A stretch of 64,000 nucleotides of DNA from Rossellomorea marisflavi (GTDB lineage: Bacteria; Bacillota; Bacilli; Bacillales; Bacillaceae_B): positions 77,794-141,793 of the forward strand of contig NZ_LGUE01000003.1 in assembly GCF_001274775.1 (NCBI RefSeq), written 5' to 3'. The notes under the pieces were generated by a model that was not told the origin of the DNA, made no database searches, and was given only the letters and a program-made list of their open reading frames with translations. Positions 1-7,510 of this stretch are shown in pieces. Position numbers and translations under genes: made by a program. Within the stretch, counting starts at the first letter, position 1. Each line of letters starts with the position of its first letter.

Positions 1-2
1 AT

Positions 3-563
3 GTTGTCTATAAGAAGACATTCAATGGGGTCATCTATTCCCATTCTTTCAATATTTCATTGCTCATCATGACGATGGCGACGGCCCTTGTGATCATGGG
101 GATCTCGAATAACGTCCTCTTGTCCCTTGGTATGGTCGGTGCCCTATCCATCGTCCGGTTCAGGACACCGATCAAGGATCCAATGGATCTGGTCTACATC
201 TTCTGGTCCATCGTGTCGGGAATCCTTTGCGGAGCAGGGTTCATCCCTCTTGTTGTCATCGGTTCTGTCCTGATCGGGATCGTGCTCCTTGTATTTGTGA
301 ACAAAATAACGGTTGAAAACCCGTTCCTGCTGATCGTGAAGGCAGGCGGTGGAAGCAGCAGTGAAGCAATCGAAGCAGAACTCAAAAAGCTGACATCACG
401 CTATCAGCTGAAATCTCAATCCTTCATGGGAAGCGACGAAATGGAAACGACGTATGAAGTCCGTATGAAAACAGGCGAATCGGCCATGCTTGCTGAACTG
501 AAGGCATTGCCGGGAATCAAATCCGCCGTCATGGTGAGCTATGATGGAAACTTCACTGCATAG
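3..563 (+). CDS. DUF4956 family membrane protein (5' end outside window)
   Basis: An open frame enters from the left edge with no stop and ends at a TAG, so the gene is 5'-truncated here; the visible 186 residues are most of a family of roughly 220. Several hydrophobic helices lie in the first half, with a conserved-looking segment GALSIVRFRTPIKDP between them. A soluble C-terminal domain of about 80 residues begins near ENPFLLIVKAGGG. DUF4956 proteins are commonly encoded beside CotH-type kinases and VTC-domain polyphosphate polymerases, and a CotH gene follows immediately. The VTC gene, if present, would lie upstream of the window. Biochemical role unknown. Confidence 0.85.
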   Translation, partial: VVYKKTFNGVIYSHSFNISLLIMTMATALVIMGISNNVLLSLGMVGALSIVRFRTPIKDPMDLVYIFWSIVSGILCGAGFIPLVVIGSVLIGIVLLVFVNKITVENPFLLIVKAGGGSSSEAIEAELKKLTSRYQLKSQSFMGSDEMETTYEVRMKTGESAMLAELKALPGIKSAVMVSYDGNFTA

Positions 564-575
564 GAGGTGGAGGGA

Positions 576-2423
576 ATGATCGGGAAAAAGATGGTGGCTG
601 TGGTCTTTGCCCTCCTCATGCTTACCTTCGTGGCAAGCGTATATGTCCTTCCTGCCGTCGGACTCGAGGAGAAGGATACGTCCACCTCATACAAACAGAC
701 GGTCTTCAACGAGAGCAAGGTGGGGCGCGTCGATATCGAAATCGATGAAGACGACTGGGATGATCTTGTGGAAAACGCAACCAAGGAGGAATATAAGCGG
801 GCGACCGTGACCGTCAATGGCAAAAAAGTTAGCGATGTGGCCATCAGGGCGAAGGGGAATTCTTCCCTGACGTCCGTTGCCAATAGTGACTCTGACCGGT
901 ACAGTCTGAAAATCGATTTCGATCATTATGACAGCTCGCAAAGCCTGTATGGCCTCAAGAAATTGAATTTGAACAATAACTATAGTGATTCGACGCAGAT
1001 GAGGGAATTTGTTTCTTATGAAATGATGGAAGCGATGGGGATCGCGACGCCTGCCCACTCTTATATGTATGTGACCATCAACGGTGAAGACTACGGGCTT
1101 CTCCTTGGAGTCGAACAGGTGGACGAAACGTTCCTCGCAAGCGAGTTCGAATCCAATGACGGGTTCCTGTTCAAGCCGGATGGGGTCGGTTCCGATCTCA
1201 AATGGATCAGTGACGATCTAGATGATTACACGGGTGTCGAGCTGAAAACGAACGAGTCCAACAAAGATCAGTCGACATTCACCGATATGCTTGATGCCAT
1301 CAACAACGGCGGTGACCTTGAGGAGTATCTCGATGTTGATGAAATGCTCCGCTATTTTGCCGTCAATACAGCGCTCGTCAACCTTGATAGCTATCAGGGG
1401 CAGATGAAGCACAACTATTATCTCTATGAAAAGGATGGGACCTTCTCCATCATCCCTTGGGATTATAATATGTCCTTCGGAGGCTTCGGCGTCGGAATGG
1501 GCGGAAGAGGCAATGAGGGAGAGAAAGACCTGGTGGACGGGGAACAAGCTGAAGAGCCTGGCAACCAAGCTGCCGATCAGAACGGTGCTCCTCAAGGTAA
1601 CGACAAGCGCGGCATGGGTGGGGGGATGATGACGAGTCAGCTCATCACCGACTCTGCCATCGACTTCAGCGTGAGCGAACCCGTTGCCAATACGACCCTT
1701 GAAGAACGTCCACTGCTCAATGCCCTCCTTTCCAACTCAGAGTACAAGGAGAAATATGAAGAGTACTTGAAGACATTTGCCGAGGAGATCTTCACAGAGG
1801 AGCGCGTATCCGAGATCACGAACAATCTTGCATCGATCCTCACTACTTATGTCGAGAGTGACCCGACCAAGTTCTTCACAACGGATGAATTCCTGAAAGG
1901 CGTTTCCGGCGACGAAAGCCTGGCAGAATTCACAAAGCTGAGATCCGAGTCGATCCTTGAGCAGCTGTCCGGCGAACGGACGGTTGAAAGCCAGGCGGGA
2001 TCCAGCAGTCAGGGGCAGGGAGCTCCGAATGGCGGGCAGGGTAATCCAGCAGCAGGAAATGAGCAGGATGCGAACCAGGAGAATCCCGCGGCAGATGACA
2101 ATGCCCCTCAAAATGGAGCGCCGGCAGGAAATGAACAGGACGGTGCGCAGGCTCCTCCGGCCCAAGGGGGGCAAAATGGTGCTCCTCCTGATGCAGGGAA
2201 CGGCGGACAGGGAGAGCCACCTGAAGGGTTCGATCCTGCCGATAGACCTGATGGATTCAACCCCGGGGATGGTCCCGGTGGAGGAGGACCACAAGGGAAC
2301 GGAGCACAGGGAGAAGCCGTTGATTCGACGGCGGCCCTCACAGTGAGCGGAATCTCCGTAGCCGTTCTCCTGCTTGGCCTCGGTGCAGCATGGCGTTTTA
2401 GAAGAAGACGCGGCTTCCGTTGA
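576..2423 (+). CDS. CotH-family kinase-like protein, membrane anchored
   Basis: 615 residues. The ATG at 576 is chosen because AGGAGGTG (562-569) sits about 6 bases before it; an in-frame GTG at 567 falls inside that site. An N-terminal hydrophobic signal segment is followed by the CotH fold: IRAKGNSSL near residue 90, GLKKLNLNNN, a YVTINGEDYGLLLGVEQVD block, and the IIPWDYN motif near residue 295, which carries the aspartate equivalent to a catalytic residue of CotH kinases. The second half is rich in Gly, Gln, Asn and Pro. It ends with a hydrophobic helix and an Arg-rich tail (FRRRRGFR), suggesting outward display from the membrane. Spore CotH phosphorylates coat proteins; this anchored version, coupled to the DUF4956 gene, more likely acts on an envelope substrate, which is inference. 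Confidence 0.88.
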   Translation: MIGKKMVAVVFALLMLTFVASVYVLPAVGLEEKDTSTSYKQTVFNESKVGRVDIEIDEDDWDDLVENATKEEYKRATVTVNGKKVSDVAIRAKGNSSLTSVANSDSDRYSLKIDFDHYDSSQSLYGLKKLNLNNNYSDSTQMREFVSYEMMEAMGIATPAHSYMYVTINGEDYGLLLGVEQVDETFLASEFESNDGFLFKPDGVGSDLKWISDDLDDYTGVELKTNESNKDQSTFTDMLDAINNGGDLEEYLDVDEMLRYFAVNTALVNLDSYQGQMKHNYYLYEKDGTFSIIPWDYNMSFGGFGVGMGGRGNEGEKDLVDGEQAEEPGNQAADQNGAPQGNDKRGMGGGMMTSQLITDSAIDFSVSEPVANTTLEERPLLNALLSNSEYKEKYEEYLKTFAEEIFTEERVSEITNNLASILTTYVESDPTKFFTTDEFLKGVSGDESLAEFTKLRSESILEQLSGERTVESQAGSSSQGQGAPNGGQGNPAAGNEQDANQENPAADDNAPQNGAPAGNEQDGAQAPPAQGGQNGAPPDAGNGGQGEPPEGFDPADRPDGFNPGDGPGGGGPQGNGAQGEAVDSTAALTVSGISVAVLLLGLGAAWRFRRRRGFR

Positions 2424-2443
2424 GTCCATGACAAGCAATATCC

Positions 2444-2472
2444 TTTACCGTCTCGTCCGAAACCCGTATAAT
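2444..2472 (+). promoter_or_regulatory. Predicted sigma-A promoter for the FUSC gene
   Basis: TTTACC at 2444-2449, a 17-base spacer and a perfect TATAAT at 2467-2472. Transcripts would start near 2479 and run through the hairpin at 2509-2548 before reaching the FUSC start codon. Confidence 0.6.
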
Positions 2473-2508
2473 TAAAAGAATAAACTATTCGCGATGACAC
2501 CTATACTA

Positions 2509-2548
2509 AGTAACCGGATAGCCCTCTGCGGCTCTGGTTACTTTTTTG
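2509..2548 (+). terminator. Intrinsic terminator or attenuator in the FUSC leader
   Basis: AGTAACC (2509-2515) pairs with GGTTACT (2536-2542), with an inner AGCC/GGCT pairing, followed by six Ts. It ends the upstream cotH transcript. Because a good promoter lies between cotH and the hairpin, it also sits in the 5' leader of the FUSC mRNA and could attenuate it. Confidence 0.7.
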
Positions 2549-2607
2549 TTAGGGTGGGTACGATAAAAAGGATTATAATCGCAGGACGAGTAAAGGGTTT
2601 GATGACA

Positions 2608-4794
2608 ATGAGACAACTACATCGACAACATATATGGCTTGGACGCTTCCTCGCTTCCGATCCCGGGAGGAAAAGGCTGCAGCAGGCAGGCAAGACGACG
2701 CTGAGCCTCATGACTTCGGTATTCATCACATTATTCCTACTGAAACTGAATGAGTATCCGTCCATCACACCTGCCATCGTTTCAGGAATGGTGGGAATGT
2801 TCGGTGTCCTGATCGTATTGGATGACACGGACAGGAAGAAGAAAGTGACGCTGCTATGCATCGCCGTTTCAGTGGCAGGCGGGATCACCGTCGGTTCCCT
2901 GTTCAGCCATCATCCGTATGCCGTCAACATTTTCCTCGTGGCGGCCATGTTCAGCGCCTTTTATTTCTCCCGCTTCGCCGTCCGCTACTTTTCCATCGGG
3001 ATGGCCTCTTTCATGTCGATCTACTTTTCATCCGTTCTGAAGCTCGACGCATCGCATCTGCTCTGGTTCTATATCGGTATCGCGATCGGGACGCTCAGTG
3101 CCTACATGTATCAGTTCCTTCTATTCAAAAGTTCTTCCTACGTATTGAAAAGGAGCCTGATTTCGTTCCATATCCAGTCGAATCTGACATTCACCATCCT
3201 GTTGAAGGCAATGGAAGATCCAAAAAGCAGTGAGAAGAGGAAGAAAAGTCTCGATCGAAACGTACGTAAATTGAATGAGTATGCGCGGACGCTGTCGGGT
3301 GATATCAATGAAAGTGACCTCAAGGAGCTGTACCCAGGAATTGACGTTTCTGAACTCAGGCTCTACGTCTTCGACGCGGAAATGCTGATCCAGACCCTAT
3401 CGGATTCATTGAAGAAGCTGAAGGAGCTGAAGGCGTTCGAGCAGGACGAGATCCGCCAGCTATTGATGCGTGTCATCCGTTCACTTCGTGATGCCGATGT
3501 CCTGGCACAGGACTATGAACCGAAGACACTGGAAGAAACCGAACGTGCTCTTCAGGAGCTGCGCTTGATGCTGACGAATGTCCTGAAGGATCAAGAGGAT
3601 CTTCCGAGATGGATCTATCTTCTGCGCCGTATCGAGTCCATCTCGAATCACGTCCTTCAGGCAGCCCTTACGATCCAGGAAGCCTTGAAGGGAGAACGGG
3701 AAGTCCCTACTGAAAAGGAAGAGGATGAATCGGAAGAAGAAGAGAAGGAAGACGAAGAAGAGTCAAAAGGGTTGAAGCCGTCGACGAGAAAAGCAATCCA
3801 GGCATTGATTGCAGGGATTCTTGCCATCGTGGCAGGTGAACTGATCGCCCCCGCCCAGCCGTACTGGGTGCTGTTGACGACATTCATCATCATGATCGGT
3901 ACTGAGACGGTGGGAAGAACCTACCTGAAGGCGTTCCAGCGTTCATTCGGTACCGTCATCGGGGCACTCGTCGGATTCGGGGCCGCTACCCTTGTATCGG
4001 GAGTGAAGCCCCTTGAAGTGGGACTGCTTTTCCTGGCCCTTTTCCTATCATTCTACTTATTCCCCGTTTCCTATACGCTCATGAGCCTGTTCATCACCAT
4101 GCTCATCGCCTTCATGTACGATATTCTCCTTGGCGGGATTTCTGTGGGGCTTATGGGGGCAAGGGTACTTGATACCATCATCGGCGCCTTCATTGCCCTG
4201 ATCGTGTCGGCTTTCGTTTTTCCGAAGAAGACAAAGGCCAAGGTCACGGATACATTCGATGAGTTCTTCGAGGAGCTCGGGGAATATGTGGAAAGCTATC
4301 TTTCTTCCTTCCTGAAAGAGAAGAAGAAGCCCCTTGCGGACCGGGCATTCGATCTCGACCACAAGGTTCAGGCGATCAAGGACGAAGCCCAGTCGATCCT
4401 TCAGCGCCCAGGGGCTATGACCAGGACGGGACTCGGACGGTGGATCACCGTCGTCATCGCCGTCAATTATTATGCGAAGCATCTGCTGGCTTCTTCCCAC
4501 AGAAGGAATGAACCCTTCCCGGAAGAATTGCAGAAGGTGATCGGGGTGACAAGTGAGAAACTGACGCAGAACATCGAAGCGGTCCGACTCATGATGAAGG
4601 ATCCTTCCGCGCACTGCAGTCTCTGGGATCTCGCGGAAGAACGAAGGGAAATCGAAACCCAGGCCCCTGGTAGGTTGAAATCACATATTGATGTCATTCA
4701 TCATGTGTACTATGTTTGGAAGATCAATCAGTCCATCGTTGCTCTCGGTGAAGAGCTTGGGGGAAAAGTGAATTCAGAAGAGGAAAAAGGGTGA
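2608..4794 (+). CDS. FUSC family protein, aromatic-acid exporter type
   Basis: About 728 residues. The frame is open from 2494, but that part has no ribosome site and overlaps the leader hairpin. ATG at 2608 (or 2602) behind AAAGGG at 2592-2597 is more likely. Two membrane halves, each with clustered hydrophobic helices, flank a cytoplasmic helical region containing a strikingly acidic stretch (roughly residues 360-390, runs of Glu/Asp). The second half holds the FUSC-type block (QPYWVLLTTFIIMIGTE ... GTVIGALVGFG). Family members resemble AaeB and YccS and are thought to export aromatic or amphipathic acids; the substrate cannot be told. Single-gene unit ending in a strong bidirectional terminator. 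Confidence 0.85.
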   Translation: MRQLHRQHIWLGRFLASDPGRKRLQQAGKTTLSLMTSVFITLFLLKLNEYPSITPAIVSGMVGMFGVLIVLDDTDRKKKVTLLCIAVSVAGGITVGSLFSHHPYAVNIFLVAAMFSAFYFSRFAVRYFSIGMASFMSIYFSSVLKLDASHLLWFYIGIAIGTLSAYMYQFLLFKSSSYVLKRSLISFHIQSNLTFTILLKAMEDPKSSEKRKKSLDRNVRKLNEYARTLSGDINESDLKELYPGIDVSELRLYVFDAEMLIQTLSDSLKKLKELKAFEQDEIRQLLMRVIRSLRDADVLAQDYEPKTLEETERALQELRLMLTNVLKDQEDLPRWIYLLRRIESISNHVLQAALTIQEALKGEREVPTEKEEDESEEEEKEDEEESKGLKPSTRKAIQALIAGILAIVAGELIAPAQPYWVLLTTFIIMIGTETVGRTYLKAFQRSFGTVIGALVGFGAATLVSGVKPLEVGLLFLALFLSFYLFPVSYTLMSLFITMLIAFMYDILLGGISVGLMGARVLDTIIGAFIALIVSAFVFPKKTKAKVTDTFDEFFEELGEYVESYLSSFLKEKKKPLADRAFDLDHKVQAIKDEAQSILQRPGAMTRTGLGRWITVVIAVNYYAKHLLASSHRRNEPFPEELQKVIGVTSEKLTQNIEAVRLMMKDPSAHCSLWDLAEERREIETQAPGRLKSHIDVIHHVYYVWKINQSIVALGEELGGKVNSEEEKG

Positions 4795-4818
4795 GAGCAT
4801 CTGCTCCCACCCTTTTTT
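4784..4818. terminator. Bidirectional terminator between FUSC and DUF4097 genes
   Basis: A-rich GGGTG and GAGCA arms pair with TGCTC and CACCC followed by TTTTTT; the FUSC stop codon lies inside the stem. The run of As on the other side lets it serve the convergent minus-strand gene as well. Confidence 0.85.
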
Positions 4819-4822
4819 GGGT

Positions 4823-5683
4823 TTACCGAATGATCATATCCCCGCTGGAGAGGTCTACATTGATGGAATGTTTTCCGGATCCTTTCGTTCCTTTTATGGA
4901 GCGTTCACTGCTTGTTTGATCCTTCAGTTTGATGGTGTTGAGGATATCTCCGCTTCCTGCCTTCCCGTTCAGTTTGAAGCTTGCGTCTTCAGGCAGATTA
5001 AGGTCCGCATCGCCGGATCCGACCGTGAAATCCACATCTCCAGAAAGCTTTGTCATGGATATCGACAGATCACCTGAAGAAACCGCTCCCTTCAAAGGCC
5101 CTTCATAGCCCGTCAGAAGCACATCCCCTGAGCCCATATCAACCGATCCTTCCCTGGTTTTGATATCCTTGCCGACAAAATCTCCGGATGACCCCTTATA
5201 TGTGAAGGATCCGGTGTTGAAATTCCCGATTTTCATATCGCCTGAGCCGATCTCGGTCTTCAGGTCATCCATGGACATCACTTCGTCCGGTATGAAGATC
5301 AGTTCTCCTGAGCCGACCTCGATTTCCAGATTGTTTTCGTAGTTCTGAGGAAGAAATACAATCGTATCAAATTTTTTGCTGTTGAAGCCGATATAAAAGA
5401 TAGGCTTCATTTTGACCTCAAGGTTGATTTCGTCTCCTTGATCTTCAAGGTTAACGGTGCCTTTTCCGTTGAACTCCACCCTGACTTCATCATCTTCCGT
5501 TGTTACGATCTTCGTATCTCCGCTTCCGAGCGACAAATGGATGAGCTTGGTTCCGTCGTTTACTTTTACACTGTCTGAGGTTTTCCCACCTTTGGCAAAA
5601 AGGGTGGTCCGATCATTCAAAATGAGGAAGATCGCACCTAATGCCAACAAAGCCACTACGATGGCGAATGCATTCTTTTTCAT
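4823..5683 (-). CDS. DUF4097 beta-strand repeat protein
   Basis: 286 residues. The start at 5683 (MKKNAFAIVV) follows a GGAGAGG site, and an upstream in-frame start lacks one. One N-terminal hydrophobic segment acts as signal or anchor, leaving the rest outside. The body repeats the short motif GSGD or SSGD about every 20-27 residues (GSGDTKIV, GSGDMKIG, SSGDFVG, GSGDVLL, SSGDLSI, GSGDADL, GSGDIL, SSGDMII), as expected for the stacked beta-strand solenoid of DUF4097. A plausible promoter lies at 5722-5750 on this strand (TTGCAG, 17 bases, TACACT). Related Bacillus proteins include anti-sigma or cell-surface factors; function here unknown. Confidence 0.85.
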   Translation of the reverse strand: MKKNAFAIVVALLALGAIFLILNDRTTLFAKGGKTSDSVKVNDGTKLIHLSLGSGDTKIVTTEDDEVRVEFNGKGTVNLEDQGDEINLEVKMKPIFYIGFNSKKFDTIVFLPQNYENNLEIEVGSGELIFIPDEVMSMDDLKTEIGSGDMKIGNFNTGSFTYKGSSGDFVGKDIKTREGSVDMGSGDVLLTGYEGPLKGAVSSGDLSISMTKLSGDVDFTVGSGDADLNLPEDASFKLNGKAGSGDILNTIKLKDQTSSERSIKGTKGSGKHSINVDLSSGDMIIR

Positions 5684-5857
5684 GTTTCCCTCTCCTTGGT
5701 TCGTTTTTCCAATCTTTCTATAGTGTAAGTGGAGAACCATTATTCTGCAATGCGCCCCCGGATCAATTTTTTATCCGCCTCTGGTCTTAGTGGAGAGTTT
5801 GAACCCTGATGAAATGGGGGAGTATGCAGGATGAGAGGAAATGAAAGGTGGGAAACC

Positions 5858-6469
5858 ATGACGACGCATCGTGTGTTGGAACAGACTTTTTATGAACAGC
5901 CGACGATTGAACTTGCCAAGTCCCTTCTCGGCTGCCTGATGGTGAAAGAAACGGAGGAAGGCACCGCATCGGGCTATATCGTCGAGACAGAGGCGTATAT
6001 GGGACCGAAGGATCGTGCAGCCCACAGCTACGGTAACAGGAGGACAAAACGGACTGAAGTGATGTTCGCGGAATCGGGTAGGATCTATACGTATGTGATG
6101 CATACCCACTGTCTCGTCAATGTGGTGAGTGGGGGATCAGGGGTGCCGGAAGCGATCCTCATCCGTGCGGTTGAACCTGTAGATGGCCTGGAACTCATGG
6201 CCAGCCGGCGTGAAGGCCACTCCATGAAGAATTGGACGAGCGGTCCCGGCAAGCTGACCAAAGCCATGGGCATCACCATGGAAGATTACGGTGGAAGCTT
6301 CCTTGAGCCTCCTTTGACTATTTGCGAAGGGTACCTGCCGGAAAGAATCGCCGAGGGTAAGCGGATCGGCATTGATAATAGCGGGGAAGCAAAGGATTAT
6401 CCGTGGAGATTTTGGATCGAAGGGAATCCCTACGTATCAAAGGGTCGCGGGCAAAATTCAGAAAAATAG
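5858..6469 (+). CDS. mpg: DNA-3-methyladenine glycosylase (AAG/MPG family)
   Basis: 203 residues, typical for the bacterial AAG family. ATG at 5858 follows AAAGGTGGG; an in-frame ATG at 5831 is less well placed. VETEAYMGPKDRAAHSY contains the catalytic-base glutamate and the conserved Ala-His; YTYVMHTHCLVNVV and EAILIRAVEP are the other family blocks, and SGPGKLTKAMGI lies near the end. The enzyme excises 3-methyladenine, hypoxanthine and other alkylated or deaminated bases from DNA to start base-excision repair. Single gene, followed by a short hairpin. Confidence 0.95.
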   Translation: MTTHRVLEQTFYEQPTIELAKSLLGCLMVKETEEGTASGYIVETEAYMGPKDRAAHSYGNRRTKRTEVMFAESGRIYTYVMHTHCLVNVVSGGSGVPEAILIRAVEPVDGLELMASRREGHSMKNWTSGPGKLTKAMGITMEDYGGSFLEPPLTICEGYLPERIAEGKRIGIDNSGEAKDYPWRFWIEGNPYVSKGRGQNSEK

Positions 6470-6481
6470 GAATAAATACCC

Positions 6482-6503
6482 CCATAAACTATTTCGTTTA
6501 TGG
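6482..6503 (+). terminator. Short hairpin after mpg
   Basis: CCATAAAC pairs perfectly with GTTTATGG around a six-base loop and is followed by a T-rich but not uniform tract. Weak intrinsic terminator. Confidence 0.5.
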
Positions 6504-6520
6504 TATATTTTACTTATATA

Positions 6521-6638
6521 ACCAACCTCACCGTCTATTGGGAAGGCGTTGAACCTGAATGTCCGATGGGCGCTTGCATTCAGGGGAGCCAGTAGCGCAA
6601 CCGACCGCATATGAAGTCTATTTCTATGTGGTTTTTTT
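6521..6638 (+). ncRNA. Structured leader RNA with intrinsic terminator before the EAL gene
   Basis: The region holds a perfect 8-bp stem (CCTGAATG 6554-6561 with CATTCAGG 6577-6584, 15-base loop). Two G-rich or mixed single-stranded blocks flank it (6539-6553 and 6585-6603), including GGGGAGCCAGTAGCGCAACC. A terminator hairpin follows, ACCGCATA (6604-6611) with TATGTGGT (6625-6632), and seven Ts. The EAL start codon comes 41 bases later. Such an arrangement is typical of a transcription-attenuating riboswitch or leader. I compared it from memory with c-di-GMP, ydaO, ZTP, cobalamin, fluoride, THF and Mn consensus sequences and none fits. Confidence 0.5.
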
Positions 6639-6678
6639 GTACCTTGCTCAAAAAAATACAGAGAGATAAGGGGTCCTA

Positions 6679-7386
6679 ATGAATATTTTCAGCATCTTTC
6701 AAGACGACTTGATCTATCACGAATTCCAGCCCTTGTACAGGCTTGGGCATCATCAGTCTCTCTATGCGTATGAGGGGCTCCTCCGCAATACGTTCAATCA
6801 GAATCCGGAGCACGTATTTCAAACGGCCATCAAAGCCAATATCCTGTATAAGCTTGACACCCTTTCCATCACAAAGGCGATGGAGAGCTTCGTGAATACC
6901 GGCCTCGACTGCAAGCTGTTCCTGAATATTTACATCACGACCATCCTGCATCCGAGTTTCCGTCATTACTTTGATCATCTGATGAAGACCCACCCTTCGA
7001 TGGAAGGGAGGCTCGTCCTCGAAATCAACGAATCAAGTGCCGAAGAACTTTGGCAGAACCCCTTATTAAAACAGGCGTTGAAAGGGTTGAGGGAGTACGG
7101 GGTGTGGTATGCCATCGATGACTTCGGGCAGGGGACGTCTTCCATCAAGAAGTCCATGGAATATGAGCCCGAAGTGATCAAGCTTGATCGCTATTTTGCC
7201 ATGGATCTTGCTCAGGATCCCAAGAAGCAGCGATTTCTGTCGTTCTTCAGCCAGTTCTATTCCGAAGATACCCTCATCGTCCTCGAGGGGATCGAAAAGC
7301 AGGAAGACATGGAAGTCGCCCTTGAGATGGGGATCGCCATCGGGCAGGGCTATCACTTGGGCAGGCCGGGAAGATTGTTGGCCTGA
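6679..7386 (+). CDS. Stand-alone EAL domain protein, likely c-di-GMP phosphodiesterase
   Basis: 235 residues with a single EAL domain and no attached sensor, GGDEF or membrane part. RBS AAGGGG lies just upstream. The signature triplet reads EGL (YEGLLR). Metal- and substrate-binding positions appear kept: Asn in LFLNIY, Glu in LEINES, the Asp pair in IDDFGQGTSS, Lys in IKLDR, Glu in LEGIEKQED and Gln in GQGYHLGRP. This predicts hydrolysis of cyclic di-GMP to pGpG in the cytoplasm. Several positions are less usual (NIY where NLS is common), so a binding-only role is possible. The structured RNA upstream is likely its control element. Confidence 0.88.
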   Translation: MNIFSIFQDDLIYHEFQPLYRLGHHQSLYAYEGLLRNTFNQNPEHVFQTAIKANILYKLDTLSITKAMESFVNTGLDCKLFLNIYITTILHPSFRHYFDHLMKTHPSMEGRLVLEINESSAEELWQNPLLKQALKGLREYGVWYAIDDFGQGTSSIKKSMEYEPEVIKLDRYFAMDLAQDPKKQRFLSFFSQFYSEDTLIVLEGIEKQEDMEVALEMGIAIGQGYHLGRPGRLLA

Positions 7387-7403
7387 TCAAGGCGCTGGGT
7401 TAG

Positions 7404-7432
7404 GCAGGGCTTGTGCCTCTCCCTGTTTTTTA
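7404..7432 (+). terminator. Terminator after the EAL gene
   Basis: GGCAGGG/CTCCCTG-type hairpin with an imperfect stem followed by a T run at 7426-7431. Confidence 0.6.
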
Positions 7433-7510
7433 TTGACAGAAAATAAATTAAATTGAAAATTTTTGAAGAGGAGAGTAGGATATAGGAAAAAGAGAAAAAA
7501 GGGGATCCAT

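Noticed and set aside
1737..2438. Minus-strand frame of 233 codons inside cotH
   Set aside because: Overlaps the low-complexity Gly/Gln/Asn/Pro-coding part of cotH; Arg/Leu/Ser-rich product without family features.
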